From assembly GCA_937873445.1 (NCBI GenBank), contig CALMWF010000016.1, positions 1-64,000 on the forward strand: 64,000 bases of DNA. The letters run 5' to 3'. Source of the stretch: an uncultured Alphaproteobacteria bacterium. Its GTDB lineage: Bacteria; Pseudomonadota; Alphaproteobacteria; Rhizobiales; Aestuariivirgaceae. Below, in pieces: positions 1-8,776 of the stretch (the stretch's first letter is position 1; each line of letters starts with the position of its first letter). The notes beneath the pieces were generated by a model that saw nothing but the letters and a program-made list of their open reading frames with translations, was not told the DNA's origin and did not search any database. Both the position numbers and the translations under genes were made by a program.

Positions 1-20
1 TTCGGGGTGAGCTTTATTGC

Positions 21-65
21 GCATCACCTGATCCGAAAACCGCTGCGCACTTTTCGGGGTGATGC
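21..65. repeat. dispersed palindromic repeat, copy 1
   Basis: A 45-bp imperfect palindrome. Outer arms are GCATCACC (21-28) and GGTGATGC (58-65); inner arms are CCGAAAA (33-39) and TTTTCGG (51-57); TGAT (29-32) bulges on the left and the loop is 11 nt. It ends one base before the ptsH stop codon (67-69), so it forms the 3' end of the chvI-ptsH transcript. Two other full copies lie at 3857-3901 and 53521-53566. Bases 1-12 (TTCGGGGTGAGC) look like the right arm of a further copy starting outside the window. From memory it resembles the extragenic palindromes common in Rhizobiales. A role as terminator or mRNA 3' stabiliser is inference. Confidence 0.85.
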
Positions 66-66
66 G

Positions 67-342
67 TCAGTCATCCTCGTCAAATTTGGCGGCGAGCAGG
101 GCCTGAAGCGCATCCAGCGCCTTTTCGGCTTCGGGGCCCGCCGCCTCCACCGTAATGGTCGAGCCGATGGCGGCGGCCAGCATCATCAGACCCATGATGG
201 ACGTGGCAGGAACGGTCTCGCCGCCATGGGTCACGGTGATGTCGGCGTTGAAGGCTTCGGCGCATTTCACAAACTTGGCCGAGGCGCGGGCATGCAGGCC
301 GCGCTGGTTTTCGATCAGCATGTCACGGGCAATCGCCGGCAT
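67..342 (-). CDS. ptsH: HPr phosphocarrier protein (regulatory PTS)
   Basis: Small phosphocarrier, 91 aa, usual HPr length. The active-site motif G-L-H-A-R-A is present with His17 as the site phosphorylated by enzyme I. Ser48 in the T-S-I-M-G-L motif matches the regulatory serine phosphorylated by HprK. It is the last gene of the chvI-chvG-hprK-EIIA-ptsH unit and acts with the EIIA just upstream; no sugar permease is nearby, so a regulatory role is likely. The ATG at 342 shares its A with the EIIA stop (TGATG) and follows a GGGGGA ribosome site. A GTG at 345 would add one residue but leaves no spacing. A palindromic repeat abuts the stop codon. Confidence 0.93.
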   Translation of the reverse strand: MPAIARDMLIENQRGLHARASAKFVKCAEAFNADITVTHGGETVPATSIMGLMMLAAAIGSTITVEAAGPEAEKALDALQALLAAKFDEDD

Positions 343-740
343 CACTCCCCCAGGATCTGACTGGCGATGTTGATATATTTGCGGCCCGCGTCCTGGGCGG
401 CGGCAGCGGCCTTGGCCAGCGAGGTATCCTTGCGGATGCGGGCCAGCTTCACCAGCATGGGCAGGTTCAGCCCCGCCACCACCTCAACCCGGCCCTCCTC
501 CAAGAGCGAGATGGCCAGATTGGACGGCGTGCCGCCGAACATGTCGGTGAGAATAATGATACCGGCACCGGCATCAACCCGGTTCACCGCCGCCACAATA
601 TCGTCGCGGCGGTTTTCCATGCGGTCCTCGGGCGCAATGCAGATGGGCTCGATGTGGGTCTGCGGTCCCACCACATGCTGCAACGCATGGATGAATTCAT
701 CGGCAAGCCGCCCGTGGGTCACCAGAACCAGACCAATCAT
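342..740 (-). CDS. PTS EIIA component, mannose (ManX) family
   Basis: Single-domain EIIA-Man-type protein of 132 aa. The N-terminal strand ends in V-T-H-G with His9 as the expected phosphorylation site, and the family motif D-M-F-G-G-T-P-S-N follows mid-protein. No IIB, IIC or IID gene is near, so it probably receives phosphate from HPr for signalling and not transport, as known for the rhizobial regulatory PTS. It follows hprK by 87 bp, a spacer holding a small hairpin (CCGCATCATGCGG, 755-767), and is coupled to ptsH downstream. In S. meliloti the orthologue is called ManX (EIIA-Man). Confidence 0.92.
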   Translation of the reverse strand: MIGLVLVTHGRLADEFIHALQHVVGPQTHIEPICIAPEDRMENRRDDIVAAVNRVDAGAGIIILTDMFGGTPSNLAISLLEEGRVEVVAGLNLPMLVKLARIRKDTSLAKAAAAAQDAGRKYINIASQILGE

Positions 741-827
741 CCTGTCGTCACTTGCCGCATCATGCGGTCTCTCCCCGTGGGGCAGGATTTATGCCTGTGT
801 TTGAAAGCTCCGGCAACCGGCAAGTTT

Positions 828-1298
828 TCAGGGGCGGAGCGACAGGGCGGCGCGGATTTTTGCCGGCGCCGAGGCGGTGAAGGGATCAAGGGCAAGGCGC
901 GGCAGGCTGACCCCCAGAAGGCTGGTGTGGCTGGCGGCGTCATCGGGCAGGCGCTCCACCGCCGCGCCCGCCACCAGATCAACCACCAGCGCCAGCGCCA
1001 CCGGCTCTGCCGCCTTCACCTCAACAATGCCCAGGCCGCGGATTTCCATGCGGTTCATGATGCTGGCCGGGCACGACGCCATCAGCGTCTCTCCCACCCG
1101 CTCCACCATCACCTGATCATCGGCCACCAGTTCAGCCCGCAGCGGCGCAGCACCCAGGCCATAGCCCTCGGCGTCCATGAGGCGGAGCGCCAGATCGGAC
1201 TTGCCCGACCCCGAAGCCCCGCGCAGCAGCACGCCCCGGCCTGCAAGGGCAACGCAGGTGGCATGCACCGTCTGCCGCAGCGGCGGCCTGCCGGTCAT
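828..1298 (-). CDS. hprK: HPr kinase/phosphorylase, short alphaproteobacterial form
   Basis: ATP-dependent kinase and phosphorylase acting on the regulatory serine of HPr. It is 156 aa, about half the Firmicutes enzyme, and carries only the catalytic domain. The Walker A motif G-A-S-G-S-G-K-S spans residues 27-34, and a glycine-rich H-P-r kinase signature region follows (I-R-G-L-G-I-V-E-V). The N-terminal domain is absent, as known for rhizobial HprK, so this is not a truncation by mutation. The start overlaps the chvG stop by 4 bp (ATGA), linking envelope sensing to the PTS branch. Confidence 0.92.
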   Translation of the reverse strand: MTGRPPLRQTVHATCVALAGRGVLLRGASGSGKSDLALRLMDAEGYGLGAAPLRAELVADDQVMVERVGETLMASCPASIMNRMEIRGLGIVEVKAAEPVALALVVDLVAGAAVERLPDDAASHTSLLGVSLPRLALDPFTASAPAKIRAALSLRP

Positions 1299-3070
1299 GG
1301 CCGGCGGTCCGGTGAAAGGGCAGGCAGGCTCACCACAAAACGCGCCCCCAGCACCGGGCGGTGGCCCTGCGCGTCAGCCTTGCCCTGGCGGTTCTCGGCC
1401 CAGATGCGGCCCTTGTGGGCATCGACAATCTGGCGCGAGATGGACAGGCCGAGGCCCGAGTTCTTGCCGAAGGAGGCCTCCGGCCGGTCGGTGTAGAAGC
1501 GCTCGAAAATGCGTTCGAGATTTTCCGGCGGAATGCCCGGCCCCTGATCCTCCACCCGCACCTCGACATTTCGACCCTGGCGGCGCAGCCGGACATGAAT
1601 CTGGCTGTCCCTCGGGGCAAAGGAGCGGGCATTGTCGATGAGATTGCGGAACACCTGGCCAAGACGTGAGTCATGGCCTGCCACCTGCCAGTCCCTGTCC
1701 GGGTCACGGCCCGGCTGGGTCACCAGCACAATGGCGGCCTCGCCGTCCTTCTTCATTTCATTGGCCAGTGCGGTGATGGCGGTGAGCAGTTTCAGCACAT
1801 CAACCGGCGCGGCTTCGGCGCGCGCCAGTTCGGCATCAAGGCGCGAGGCATCGGATATGTCGGTGATCAGCCGATCAAGCCGCTTCACATCATCCTTGAC
1901 CACGGCGATGAGCCGGGCGCGCTGATCATCGGTCTTCACCACACCCAGGGTTTCCACCGCACTTCTGAGCGAGGTCAGCGGGTTCTTCAGCTCGTGGCTG
2001 ACATCAGCAGCGAAGGCCTCAATGGCGTCAATGCGGTTGTAAAGGGCGTTGGTCATGTCGCGCAGCGCCGCCGAGAGATGGCCGATCTCGTCGCGACGGC
2101 CGGAGAAATCGGGGATCTCGACGCGCTTGTTGATGCCCCGGCGCACCCGGTCGGCGGCATCGGCCAGTCGCCGGATGGGATTGGCGATGGTGTAGGCAAT
2201 GAGCAGTGACAGCAGCAGTGTGACCAGCGACACCAGCCCATAGGTCATCAGGGCGACGCGGCGTTCGGCGCGCAGCACATTGTCAATCTCGCCGCCCTTG
2301 GTGGACAGCACCAGCGCCCCCAGCACGGCGCGGAAGCGCTGCACCGGCACGGCCACCAGCACGATGATCTCATTCTGGACGTTGAGCCTCACGATGGACA
2401 CGCTGGCGCCGTTCAGGGCGGCCGACACTTCCGGAAAGTCACGGCCATTGTCGAGGCCATATTCCTTCTGCACCGGATAATCGGAGGCGAAGATCCAGTC
2501 GAGCACCCTCGTCCACCAGTCCGGCTGGCGGTCTTCGGCGGCGGGCAGATCGCTCTGGGAAATGTCGGAGCCGCCATAGAGGAAGCGCGAATCCACCACC
2601 AGATTGCCGCCGGTGTCGATGACCCGGGCGCGCACCGTGGTGTTGGCGAGAAGGCGGCGCAGCACGGGGCCGGCCTTTTCCGGGTCGATGGGAAAATCCA
2701 GGCTCGACTGCGGATCGGCATCGGCGGCGGTGTCACCGGCATCATTGAGCGAGTCGGGGTTGATGACGATGGATCCCGTATCGGCCGAGGCCGACCCGGC
2801 AATGGCGGCGGCGATGATCTGGGCCTGGGTGGTGAGGCTTTGCACGCGCGCGTCAATGAGGCCCTGACGCAGCTTGTTGAAATAGAGAATGCCGCCCATG
2901 AGGATCATCAGGCCGGCGAGATTGAGCAGCACGATGCGGCGGGTGAGCGAACCCAGCGCCCAGCCGCGCAGACGGCCGCGGCGCGAGCGCCGCTCCTCCG
3001 GTTCGGCTTCAGCACCGGTGCCGTCATCGGCTTCCGCGGCTTCCGCCTCGTGCGGCTTGTCCATCATCAT
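1295..3070 (-). CDS. chvG: ChvG/ExoS sensor histidine kinase
   Basis: Membrane sensor kinase of 591 aa for ChvI. In order: charged cytoplasmic N-terminus with an Arg-rich stretch (about 28-35), TM1 (about 46-63), a periplasmic sensor domain of about 210 residues, TM2 (about 276-296), HAMP, DHp with the H-box V-S-H-E-L-K-N-P-L (phospho-acceptor His359), and a HATPase domain with N-L-I-D-N-A, D-Q-G-P-G-I and G-L-G-L-S motifs. In rhizobia and Brucella the ortholog responds to acid or envelope stress, and the periplasmic ExoR protein restrains it; exoR is not in this window. It follows chvI by 15 bp and overlaps hprK. Three tandem ATGs open the gene, so the exact start is uncertain by two residues. 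Confidence 0.95.
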   Translation of the reverse strand: MMMDKPHEAEAAEADDGTGAEAEPEERRSRRGRLRGWALGSLTRRIVLLNLAGLMILMGGILYFNKLRQGLIDARVQSLTTQAQIIAAAIAGSASADTGSIVINPDSLNDAGDTAADADPQSSLDFPIDPEKAGPVLRRLLANTTVRARVIDTGGNLVVDSRFLYGGSDISQSDLPAAEDRQPDWWTRVLDWIFASDYPVQKEYGLDNGRDFPEVSAALNGASVSIVRLNVQNEIIVLVAVPVQRFRAVLGALVLSTKGGEIDNVLRAERRVALMTYGLVSLVTLLLSLLIAYTIANPIRRLADAADRVRRGINKRVEIPDFSGRRDEIGHLSAALRDMTNALYNRIDAIEAFAADVSHELKNPLTSLRSAVETLGVVKTDDQRARLIAVVKDDVKRLDRLITDISDASRLDAELARAEAAPVDVLKLLTAITALANEMKKDGEAAIVLVTQPGRDPDRDWQVAGHDSRLGQVFRNLIDNARSFAPRDSQIHVRLRRQGRNVEVRVEDQGPGIPPENLERIFERFYTDRPEASFGKNSGLGLSISRQIVDAHKGRIWAENRQGKADAQGHRPVLGARFVVSLPALSPDRRP

Positions 3071-3085
3071 GCGCCGGACGCTGGC

Positions 3086-3796
3086 CTATTGCTCCTTGAA
3101 GCGGTAGCCCACGCCATAGAGGGTCTCGATGGCGTCGAAGGCCTCATCCACCTGATTGAATTTCTTGCGCAGGCGCTTGATGTGGCTGTCAATGGTGCGG
3201 TCATCGACATAGACCTGGTCATCATAGGCCGCATCCATCAGTGCATCGCGGCTTTTGACAATGCCGGGGCGCTGGGCCAGCGACTGGAGGATGAGGAATT
3301 CGGTGACGGTCAGCGTCACGGGCTTGCCGTCCCAGCTGCAGGAATGGCGGTCGGGATCCATGGCGAGCTTGCCGCGCTCGATGACCTTGGGGGCCTCCTG
3401 GGGGGTGGCAACCGTGTCGCGTGCGCCGGAGCGGCGCAGCACCGCCTTCACCCGCTCGACCAGCAGGCGCTGCGAGAAGGGCTTCTTGATGAAGTCGTCA
3501 GCACCCATCTTCAGGCCGAACAGCTCGTCGATCTCGTCATCCTTGGAGGTGAGGAAAATGACAGGCAGGTCGGTTTTCTGGCGGATGCGGCGCAACAGTT
3601 CCATGCCGTCCATGCGCGGCATCTTGATGTCGAAGATGGCCATGTCGGGCGGATTGTCCTGCAGGCCCTGCAGGGCGGCCTGGCCGTCATTGTATTTCTG
3701 CACGACATAGCCTTCGGCTTCCAGGGTCATGCCAACGGAGGTGAGAATATTGCGGTCGTCGTCAACCAGGGCAACGGTGGGCATTTTCTTGTTCAT
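3086..3796 (-). CDS. chvI: ChvI response regulator (OmpR/PhoB family)
   Basis: DNA-binding response regulator of 236 aa paired with ChvG. The receiver domain (about 6-120) has the acidic pocket D-D-D (12-14), phospho-acceptor Asp56 in F-D-I-K-M-P, and the conserved Lys in K-K-P-F. The C-terminal winged-helix domain (about 145-234) ends in the typical G-V-G-Y-R-F. The ATG at 3796 was chosen because AAGGA sits nine bases upstream; an in-frame ATG at 3835 would add 13 unconserved residues. It heads the operon and is divergent from the gene at 3969, with a palindromic repeat between them. In many rhizobia pckA is the divergent neighbour; here it is not. Confidence 0.95.
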   Translation of the reverse strand: MNKKMPTVALVDDDRNILTSVGMTLEAEGYVVQKYNDGQAALQGLQDNPPDMAIFDIKMPRMDGMELLRRIRQKTDLPVIFLTSKDDEIDELFGLKMGADDFIKKPFSQRLLVERVKAVLRRSGARDTVATPQEAPKVIERGKLAMDPDRHSCSWDGKPVTLTVTEFLILQSLAQRPGIVKSRDALMDAAYDDQVYVDDRTIDSHIKRLRKKFNQVDEAFDAIETLYGVGYRFKEQ

Positions 3797-3856
3797 CCCG
3801 TATTTTTCCTTACAGAGCGCCGCCTCGACAGCCACCGGCCAGCGGTGGATTGTTAC

Positions 3857-3901
3857 GCATCATCTGATCCGCAAGCCGGACGCCCCTTTGCGGGATGATG
3901 C
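3857..3901. repeat. dispersed palindromic repeat, copy 2
   Basis: Same 45-bp architecture as copy 1: outer arms GCATCATC (3857-3864) and GATGATGC (3894-3901), TGAT bulge (3865-3868), inner arms CCGCAAG (3869-3875) and TTTGCGG (3887-3893). Relative to copy 1 both arms have changed together (CACC/GGTG to CATC/GATG, and GAAAA/TTTTC to GCAA/TTGC), which keeps the pairing. It lies between the divergent chvI (3796) and the gene at 3969, so here it cannot simply be a terminator of a convergent pair. Confidence 0.8.
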
Positions 3902-3968
3902 TCTAGGTAGGAAACCGGAACAAATTGTGGCAGAACTTTAGGCTCTGGAAAAGCAAAAGGCGAGCGTG

Positions 3969-4442
3969 ATGACAGATCAGAAGGCTTCTCACACAGCCAT
4001 GTTTGAACTGCTGTGCCGGGCCAAAACCGGAACACTGGCCAGCCGGAACGCCGATGATGGCGCGCCCTATGCCTCGCTGGTCAATGTGGCCCAGGACGCG
4101 GACGGCTTTCCGCTGTTCCTGTTTTCCACCCTGGCCTGGCACATGAAGAACCTGGCGCAGGAGCCGCGCTGTGCGCTGCTGGTGGCGGAACTGCCGGATG
4201 CGGGCGACGCGCTGACGGGATCGCGGATCACCATCATGGGACGGCTGGAGCAGGTCGCCGCGGAGGCAGCACGCGCCCGCTATCTCGCCCGCCACCCCGA
4301 GGCCGAGGGTTATATTGGTTTTGCCGATTTCGGCCTTTTCCGGCTGGTGCCGGAACGGGTTCATGCCGTGGCCGGGTTCGGGCGCATTGAGACGCGGGAT
4401 GCCGCCGCGGTTTTCCCCAGCCTTGCCAAGCGCTGCGGCTGA
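3969..4442 (+). CDS. HugZ-like pyridoxamine 5'-phosphate oxidase-fold flavoprotein
   Basis: A 157-aa split-barrel protein of the pyridoxamine-phosphate-oxidase-related family. Features seen: A-K-T-G-T-L-A-S opening strand, Y-A-S-L-V-N-V, and the A-W-H-M-K-N-L stretch typical of HugZ-like proteins. It has only the barrel and lacks the C-terminal DUF2470 domain of true heme-degrading HugZ. Flavin or heme binding is therefore inferred from the fold, and the substrate is unknown. The ATG at 3969 has AAGG eight bases upstream; a GTG directly before it would add one residue. It starts 17 bp before tsaB-rimI ends its spacer, so it probably leads that operon. Confidence 0.8.
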   Translation: MTDQKASHTAMFELLCRAKTGTLASRNADDGAPYASLVNVAQDADGFPLFLFSTLAWHMKNLAQEPRCALLVAELPDAGDALTGSRITIMGRLEQVAAEAARARYLARHPEAEGYIGFADFGLFRLVPERVHAVAGFGRIETRDAAAVFPSLAKRCG

Positions 4443-4458
4443 GACTATCCGCCCTGCC

Positions 4459-5571
4459 ATGCTGCTTGCCCTTGATACCGCCATGGCCTGCTGTTCGGCG
4501 GCACTTTATGACCCCGGCCAAAACCGTGTGGTGGCGGCGGAAGCGCTGGCCATGGAGCGCGGCCATGCCGAGGTGCTGGCCCCCATGGTGGGCCGCGTGC
4601 TGGCAACGGCTGGAATCGGCATGGCCGATCTCTCCCGCCTTGCCGTCACCACGGGGCCCGGCACCTTCACCGGCCTGCGTATTGCGCTGGCCTTCGCGCA
4701 GGGCCTGGGTGTGGCGCGGGCTCTGCCGGTGACCGGGGTGAACAGCCTTCTGGCACTGGCCGCACCGCTGTTGGGAGAGCACCCGGTGCTGGTGGCGAGC
4801 GACGCCCGGCTGGGTCAGTGCTATGGCGCTCTCTATGACGGCACGGGCACAGCCCTCATGGAACCGGGGCTGTTCCGGCTTGAGGAACTGGCGGCGCAGC
4901 TTCCGGCTGGGCCGTTGCAGGTGACGGGTAGTGCCGCCGAGGCGGTGCTGGCGGTGGCGCCACGTTCCGATCTGGTCCGCGCCCCCGGCCCCGATCATCC
5001 GGTGGCGGCGGGCTTTGCCGCCCTGGCCGCCCGGCTGCCGGTCACGCCCGGCCTGCCCCGTCCGCTCTATCTCAAAGCTGCCGATGCCCGGCCGCAGGCG
5101 CGGGCGCTGCGGCCGCTTTCCGGCCTTGCCGTCATGGCCGTGGGCACGGAGCAGGCCGCTGTGCTGGCGGCCCTGCATGGTGACTGTTTTGCGGGGGGCT
5201 GGACGGCTCACGACCTTGCCAATCTTCTCGGCCTGCCCGGCAGCCTGGCGCTGATGGTGCTCGACCATGACGAGCCGGTGGGCTTCGTGCTCACCCAGCA
5301 GGCGGCGGATGAGGCCGAGATCATCACCATCTGCACGCGGCCCTCTCACCAGCGGCGCGGTGGGGCCCATGCCCTCATGCACCATCTGGTGGAGCGGCTG
5401 GCGGGCCAGGGGGTGCGCCAGCTGTTCCTCGATGTGGCGGCCGACAATGCCGCCGCCCGCGCCCTCTATCAGACCCATGGCTTTGTGCAGGTGGGCATGC
5501 GGCCGCGCTATTACAGCAGCGGGCGCGAAACGCCGGTGGATGCATTGCTGCTCCGGCGCGCCCTGCCATGA
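4459..5571 (+). CDS. tsaB-rimI: TsaB-RimI fusion: t6A complex subunit plus GNAT acetyltransferase
   Basis: One 370-aa reading frame joins two proteins normally encoded separately. Residues 1 to about 215 are TsaB (M-L-L-A-L-D-T start, T-T-G-P-G-T-F-T-G-L-R-I motif), the dimerisation partner of TsaD in making tRNA t6A37. Residues about 230-370 are a GNAT domain like RimI, the ribosomal protein S18 N-acetyltransferase, with the acetyl-CoA loop R-R-G-G-A-H-A and the N-A-A-A-R-A-L-Y motif. The ATG at 4459 was chosen because TsaB homology starts exactly there. It ends in a 4-bp overlap with plsC. In most relatives tsaB and rimI are adjacent genes, so a stop-codon loss is the simple origin. The RimI substrate is inferred. 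Confidence 0.92.
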   Translation: MLLALDTAMACCSAALYDPGQNRVVAAEALAMERGHAEVLAPMVGRVLATAGIGMADLSRLAVTTGPGTFTGLRIALAFAQGLGVARALPVTGVNSLLALAAPLLGEHPVLVASDARLGQCYGALYDGTGTALMEPGLFRLEELAAQLPAGPLQVTGSAAEAVLAVAPRSDLVRAPGPDHPVAAGFAALAARLPVTPGLPRPLYLKAADARPQARALRPLSGLAVMAVGTEQAAVLAALHGDCFAGGWTAHDLANLLGLPGSLALMVLDHDEPVGFVLTQQAADEAEIITICTRPSHQRRGGAHALMHHLVERLAGQGVRQLFLDVAADNAAARALYQTHGFVQVGMRPRYYSSGRETPVDALLLRRALP

Positions 5572-6335
5572 CCCGCGCCATGGCCGTGCTGCGGATTGCG
5601 GCGCTGCTGCTGGTGGGCCTGCCGGTCATCGGCTTCACGGCGCTGCGGCGGTTTGTTGCGGGCAAGCGGGCAGCGGGCTTTCCTGTGTGGTTTGCCCGGC
5701 TGGTCTGCCGTATCATCGGGGTCCGTCTGGTGATTGAGGGCCGCGCGCCTGCCCGCGGGCCTGCCCTCATTGCTGCCAATCATCTGTCGTGGCTTGACAT
5801 TCCGGTTCTGGCGGCGGCAACGCCTCTGGCCTTTGTGGGCAAGCGGGACGTGGCGGACTGGCCGCTGTTTGGCGTCATGGCGCGCCTGCACGGCAGTGTT
5901 TTCGTCAACCGCGAGCGCCGCCACAGCACCGGCCCGTCGCATGACGAATTGCAGGAGCGGTTCATGACGGGCGATGTCATGGTGCTGTTTCCGGAGGGCA
6001 CCTCGAGCGACGGCACCGGGGTTCTGCCCTTCAAGTCATCGTTCTTTGCCGCCGCCGAACGCCAGGGGGTGTCGGTCTATCCGGTCACCATCGCCCATGT
6101 GAAACTGGAGGGCCTGCCACTTGGCCCGCGCCAGCGCCCGCTCTTTGCCTGGTATGGCGACATGGCAATGGTGCCGCATCTCTGGGGGGTGTTGCAGTCC
6201 GGCCCGCTCAGCGTGCGCCTGCGCTTTCATGACCCGCTGCATCCTGCTGATTTTTCCAGCCGCAAGGTGCTGAGCCAGCATGTGGAAGAACTGATCCGGG
6301 AGGATCTGGCGCTGGTGCTGGCCGGGCGGCGGTGA
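5568..6335 (+). CDS. plsC: lysophospholipid acyltransferase (PlsC/OlsA family)
   Basis: Membrane acyltransferase of 255 aa that transfers an acyl chain to a lyso-lipid. The N-terminus has a hydrophobic segment (about 6-26). The catalytic H-X4-D box appears as N-H-L-S-W-L-D, and the acceptor-binding block as F-P-E-G-T-S-S-D-G. Both 1-acyl-glycerol-3-phosphate acyltransferase (PlsC) and lyso-ornithine-lipid acyltransferase (OlsA) share these motifs; an OlsB-like gene at 53614 makes the OlsA role possible, but it is 47 kb away and not linked. The start overlaps the previous gene by ATGA. Confidence 0.85.
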   Translation: MTRAMAVLRIAALLLVGLPVIGFTALRRFVAGKRAAGFPVWFARLVCRIIGVRLVIEGRAPARGPALIAANHLSWLDIPVLAAATPLAFVGKRDVADWPLFGVMARLHGSVFVNRERRHSTGPSHDELQERFMTGDVMVLFPEGTSSDGTGVLPFKSSFFAAAERQGVSVYPVTIAHVKLEGLPLGPRQRPLFAWYGDMAMVPHLWGVLQSGPLSVRLRFHDPLHPADFSSRKVLSQHVEELIREDLALVLAGRR

Positions 6336-6378
6336 ATTTGCCCTTTTCGCGCCGCCGCCCCATGCGCTAGAGGAAAGC

Positions 6379-7770
6379 ATGTCCAGACCCCCGGCAAAGA
6401 CGGTCCATATCAAGACCTATGGCTGCCAGATGAACGCCTATGACTCGACCCGCATGGCCGAGCTGCTGGCGGGGCTTGGCTATGCCGAAAGCCCGGCGGC
6501 CGAAGATGCCGATCTTGTCATTCTCAACACCTGCCACATCCGCGAGAAGGCGGCGGAAAAGGTCTATTCGGAACTGGGCACGCTGCGCCGCCTGAAACAG
6601 GGGCGGCAGCGCCAGGGCGCGAATATGGTGATTGCCGTGGCGGGCTGCGTGGCCCAGGCCGAGGGCGAGGAACTGGTGAGGCGCGCGCCAACCGTAGATT
6701 TGGTGTTCGGGCCGCAGACCTGGCAGCGCCTGCCGGAGCTGCTGGCCCGCCAGCAGGCGCACGGGGCCGCCGTGGTGGAGACGGCCTTTCCGGCGGCGGA
6801 AAAATTTCAAGCCCTCAGCCAGAGAAAGCCTTCGCCGCGCACCGTGTCGGCCTTCCTCACCGTGCAGGAGGGCTGCGACAAGTTCTGTTCCTTCTGCGTG
6901 GTGCCCTATACGCGCGGGGCCGAAGTGTCGCGCGCCCCTGCCGACATTCTGGCCGAAGCGGAAGCCCTGGCCCGGCGCGGGGTGCGCGAGGTCACGCTGC
7001 TCGGCCAGAATGTGAATGCCTATCACGGCGGCGGCCTGTCGCTCGCCGGTCTCATTGACCGGCTGTCGGGGATCGAAGGCCTTGACCGCATCCGCTACAC
7101 CACCAGCCATCCGCGCGACATGGCCGATGACCTGGTTGCCGCCCATGGCACCAATGACAGGCTCATGCCCTATCTGCATCTGCCGGTGCAGTCCGGTTCC
7201 GACCGCATTCTCAAGGCCATGAACCGCGGCCACACGGTGGACCACTATCTCCGGCTTATCGAACGGGTGCGCCAGGTGCGGCCCGACATGGCCATTTCCG
7301 GTGATTTCATTGTCGGCTTTCCGGGCGAGACGGAGGCCGATTTCGCGGCCACGCTGGCACTGGTGCGCGCGGTTTCCTACGCCTCGGCCTTCACTTTCAA
7401 ATATTCCGCCCGGCCCGGCACGCCTGCCGCCACGCGCGAGGATCAGGTGGCGGATGATGTGGCGCTGGCCCGCCTGCATCAGCTGCAGGCGCTCATCACC
7501 CGGCAGATGCAGGCTTTCAACCGGGCACAGATCGGCAAGACCCTGATGGTGCTGATGGAAAAGCCGGGGCGCAAGCCGGGCCAGATTCTGGGCCGCTCGC
7601 CCTATCTTCAGGGGGTTCATATGGAAGCGCCGGAGAGCCTGATCGGCCAGATTGTCCCCGTCACCATCAAGGCCATTGGAACCAACAGTCTTTCGGGCCA
7701 TTATGCTCCACGGGCGCGGACCGATTCCGTTCTGGCCTTCCCCGCGCCCCACGGAGAGACGACCCTTTGA
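6379..7770 (+). CDS. miaB: tRNA-2-methylthio-N6-dimethylallyladenosine synthase
   Basis: Radical-SAM methylthiotransferase, 463 aa, that adds the 2-methylthio group to i6A37 in tRNA. The N-terminal cluster ligands are Cys16 (T-Y-G-C-Q-M-N), Cys52 (N-T-C-H-I-R) and Cys90 (A-G-C-V-A-Q). The radical-SAM cluster ligands are Cys166, Cys170 and Cys173 (C-D-K-F-C-S-F-C). A C-terminal TRAM-type region closes the protein. H-I-R-E-K-A favours MiaB over RimO. It is followed without gap by phoH, the usual miaB-phoH-ybeY-corC order; fur, often placed before miaB in rhizobia, is absent. Confidence 0.96.
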   Translation: MSRPPAKTVHIKTYGCQMNAYDSTRMAELLAGLGYAESPAAEDADLVILNTCHIREKAAEKVYSELGTLRRLKQGRQRQGANMVIAVAGCVAQAEGEELVRRAPTVDLVFGPQTWQRLPELLARQQAHGAAVVETAFPAAEKFQALSQRKPSPRTVSAFLTVQEGCDKFCSFCVVPYTRGAEVSRAPADILAEAEALARRGVREVTLLGQNVNAYHGGGLSLAGLIDRLSGIEGLDRIRYTTSHPRDMADDLVAAHGTNDRLMPYLHLPVQSGSDRILKAMNRGHTVDHYLRLIERVRQVRPDMAISGDFIVGFPGETEADFAATLALVRAVSYASAFTFKYSARPGTPAATREDQVADDVALARLHQLQALITRQMQAFNRAQIGKTLMVLMEKPGRKPGQILGRSPYLQGVHMEAPESLIGQIVPVTIKAIGTNSLSGHYAPRARTDSVLAFPAPHGETTL

Positions 7771-8774
7771 GCCCCCTGTCTGCCGCGGCCCAGGCCGCCG
7801 CCACCCGCTCCGGCCCCGCCGGGGATGAAACGGCGCTCACCCTCGCCTTTGACGACAATCGCCTGCTGCCGCTGATCTTCGGCGAGCATGATGAACATCT
7901 GGCGCTGATCGAGCACAAGCTGCATGTGGCGCTGACGCCGCGCGGCAACCGCATCGCGGTGCGCGGCGAAGCCCCCGACATTGCCCGCGCCCGCATGGTG
8001 CTGATCGATCTGCACGCGCGGGCCAGAAAGGGTCTGGAAATCACCCGCGGCGAGGTGGAAGGCGCGATCCGCATGAGCCGCGAAACCGCCGAGGAGGCCG
8101 ATGGCGGGGCCATCCGCACCCGGCGCAAGCTGGTCACCGCCCGCACCCCCACCCAGCGCAGCTACATGGATGCCATCCGTGCCCATGAGCTGGTGTTCGG
8201 CATTGGTCCCGCCGGTACGGGCAAAACCTATATTGCCGTGGCCGCCGCCGCCCAGGCGCTGATGAACGGCGAGGTGGACCGCATCATCCTGTCGCGGCCC
8301 GCCGTGGAGGCGGGCGAGCGGCTGGGCTTTCTGCCCGGCGACATGAAGGAGAAGGTCGACCCCTATCTGCGGCCGCTTTATGACGCGCTCTATGACATGA
8401 TGCCGGCCTCGCTGGTGGCCAAGGGCCTGGCCGAAAACCAGATCGAGATTGCCCCGCTGGCCTTCATGCGCGGGCGCACCCTCTCTTCGGCCTTCATCAT
8501 TCTCGACGAGGCGCAGAACACCACGCCGCCGCAGATGAAGATGTTTCTCACCCGGCTGGGCGAAGGCAGCCGCATGGTGGTGACGGGCGATCCCTCACAG
8601 GTGGACCTGCCGCAGGGCGCCACCTCGGGCCTTGCCGATGCGCTCACTGTGCTGAAGGGGGTGAAGGGTGTGGGCCGCATCACCTTCACGGCGGCCGACA
8701 TTGTGCGCCATGCGCTGGTGGGGCGGATTGTTGCCGCCTATGACAAGGACGGCCCAAAGCCGAAGAAGCGCTGA
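7767..8774 (+). CDS. phoH: PhoH-family ATPase
   Basis: PhoH/YbeZ-type P-loop ATPase, 335 aa, linked in other bacteria to RNA handling together with YbeY. An N-terminal KH-like region is followed by Walker A G-P-A-G-T-G-K-T (147-154) and Walker B-like I-I-L-D-E-A-Q-N. The start is an unusual TTG at 7767 overlapping the miaB stop (TTGA); it has GGAGAG about nine bases upstream, and no in-frame ATG occurs until the middle of the KH region, so TTG is well supported. Two bases separate it from ybeY. Confidence 0.94.
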   Translation: MSPLSAAAQAAATRSGPAGDETALTLAFDDNRLLPLIFGEHDEHLALIEHKLHVALTPRGNRIAVRGEAPDIARARMVLIDLHARARKGLEITRGEVEGAIRMSRETAEEADGGAIRTRRKLVTARTPTQRSYMDAIRAHELVFGIGPAGTGKTYIAVAAAAQALMNGEVDRIILSRPAVEAGERLGFLPGDMKEKVDPYLRPLYDALYDMMPASLVAKGLAENQIEIAPLAFMRGRTLSSAFIILDEAQNTTPPQMKMFLTRLGEGSRMVVTGDPSQVDLPQGATSGLADALTVLKGVKGVGRITFTAADIVRHALVGRIVAAYDKDGPKPKKR

Positions 8775-8776
8775 GC

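Noticed and set aside
828-1298. HprK as a truncated pseudogene
   Set aside because: The half-length form without the N-terminal domain is normal in Alphaproteobacteria and the catalytic motifs are intact.
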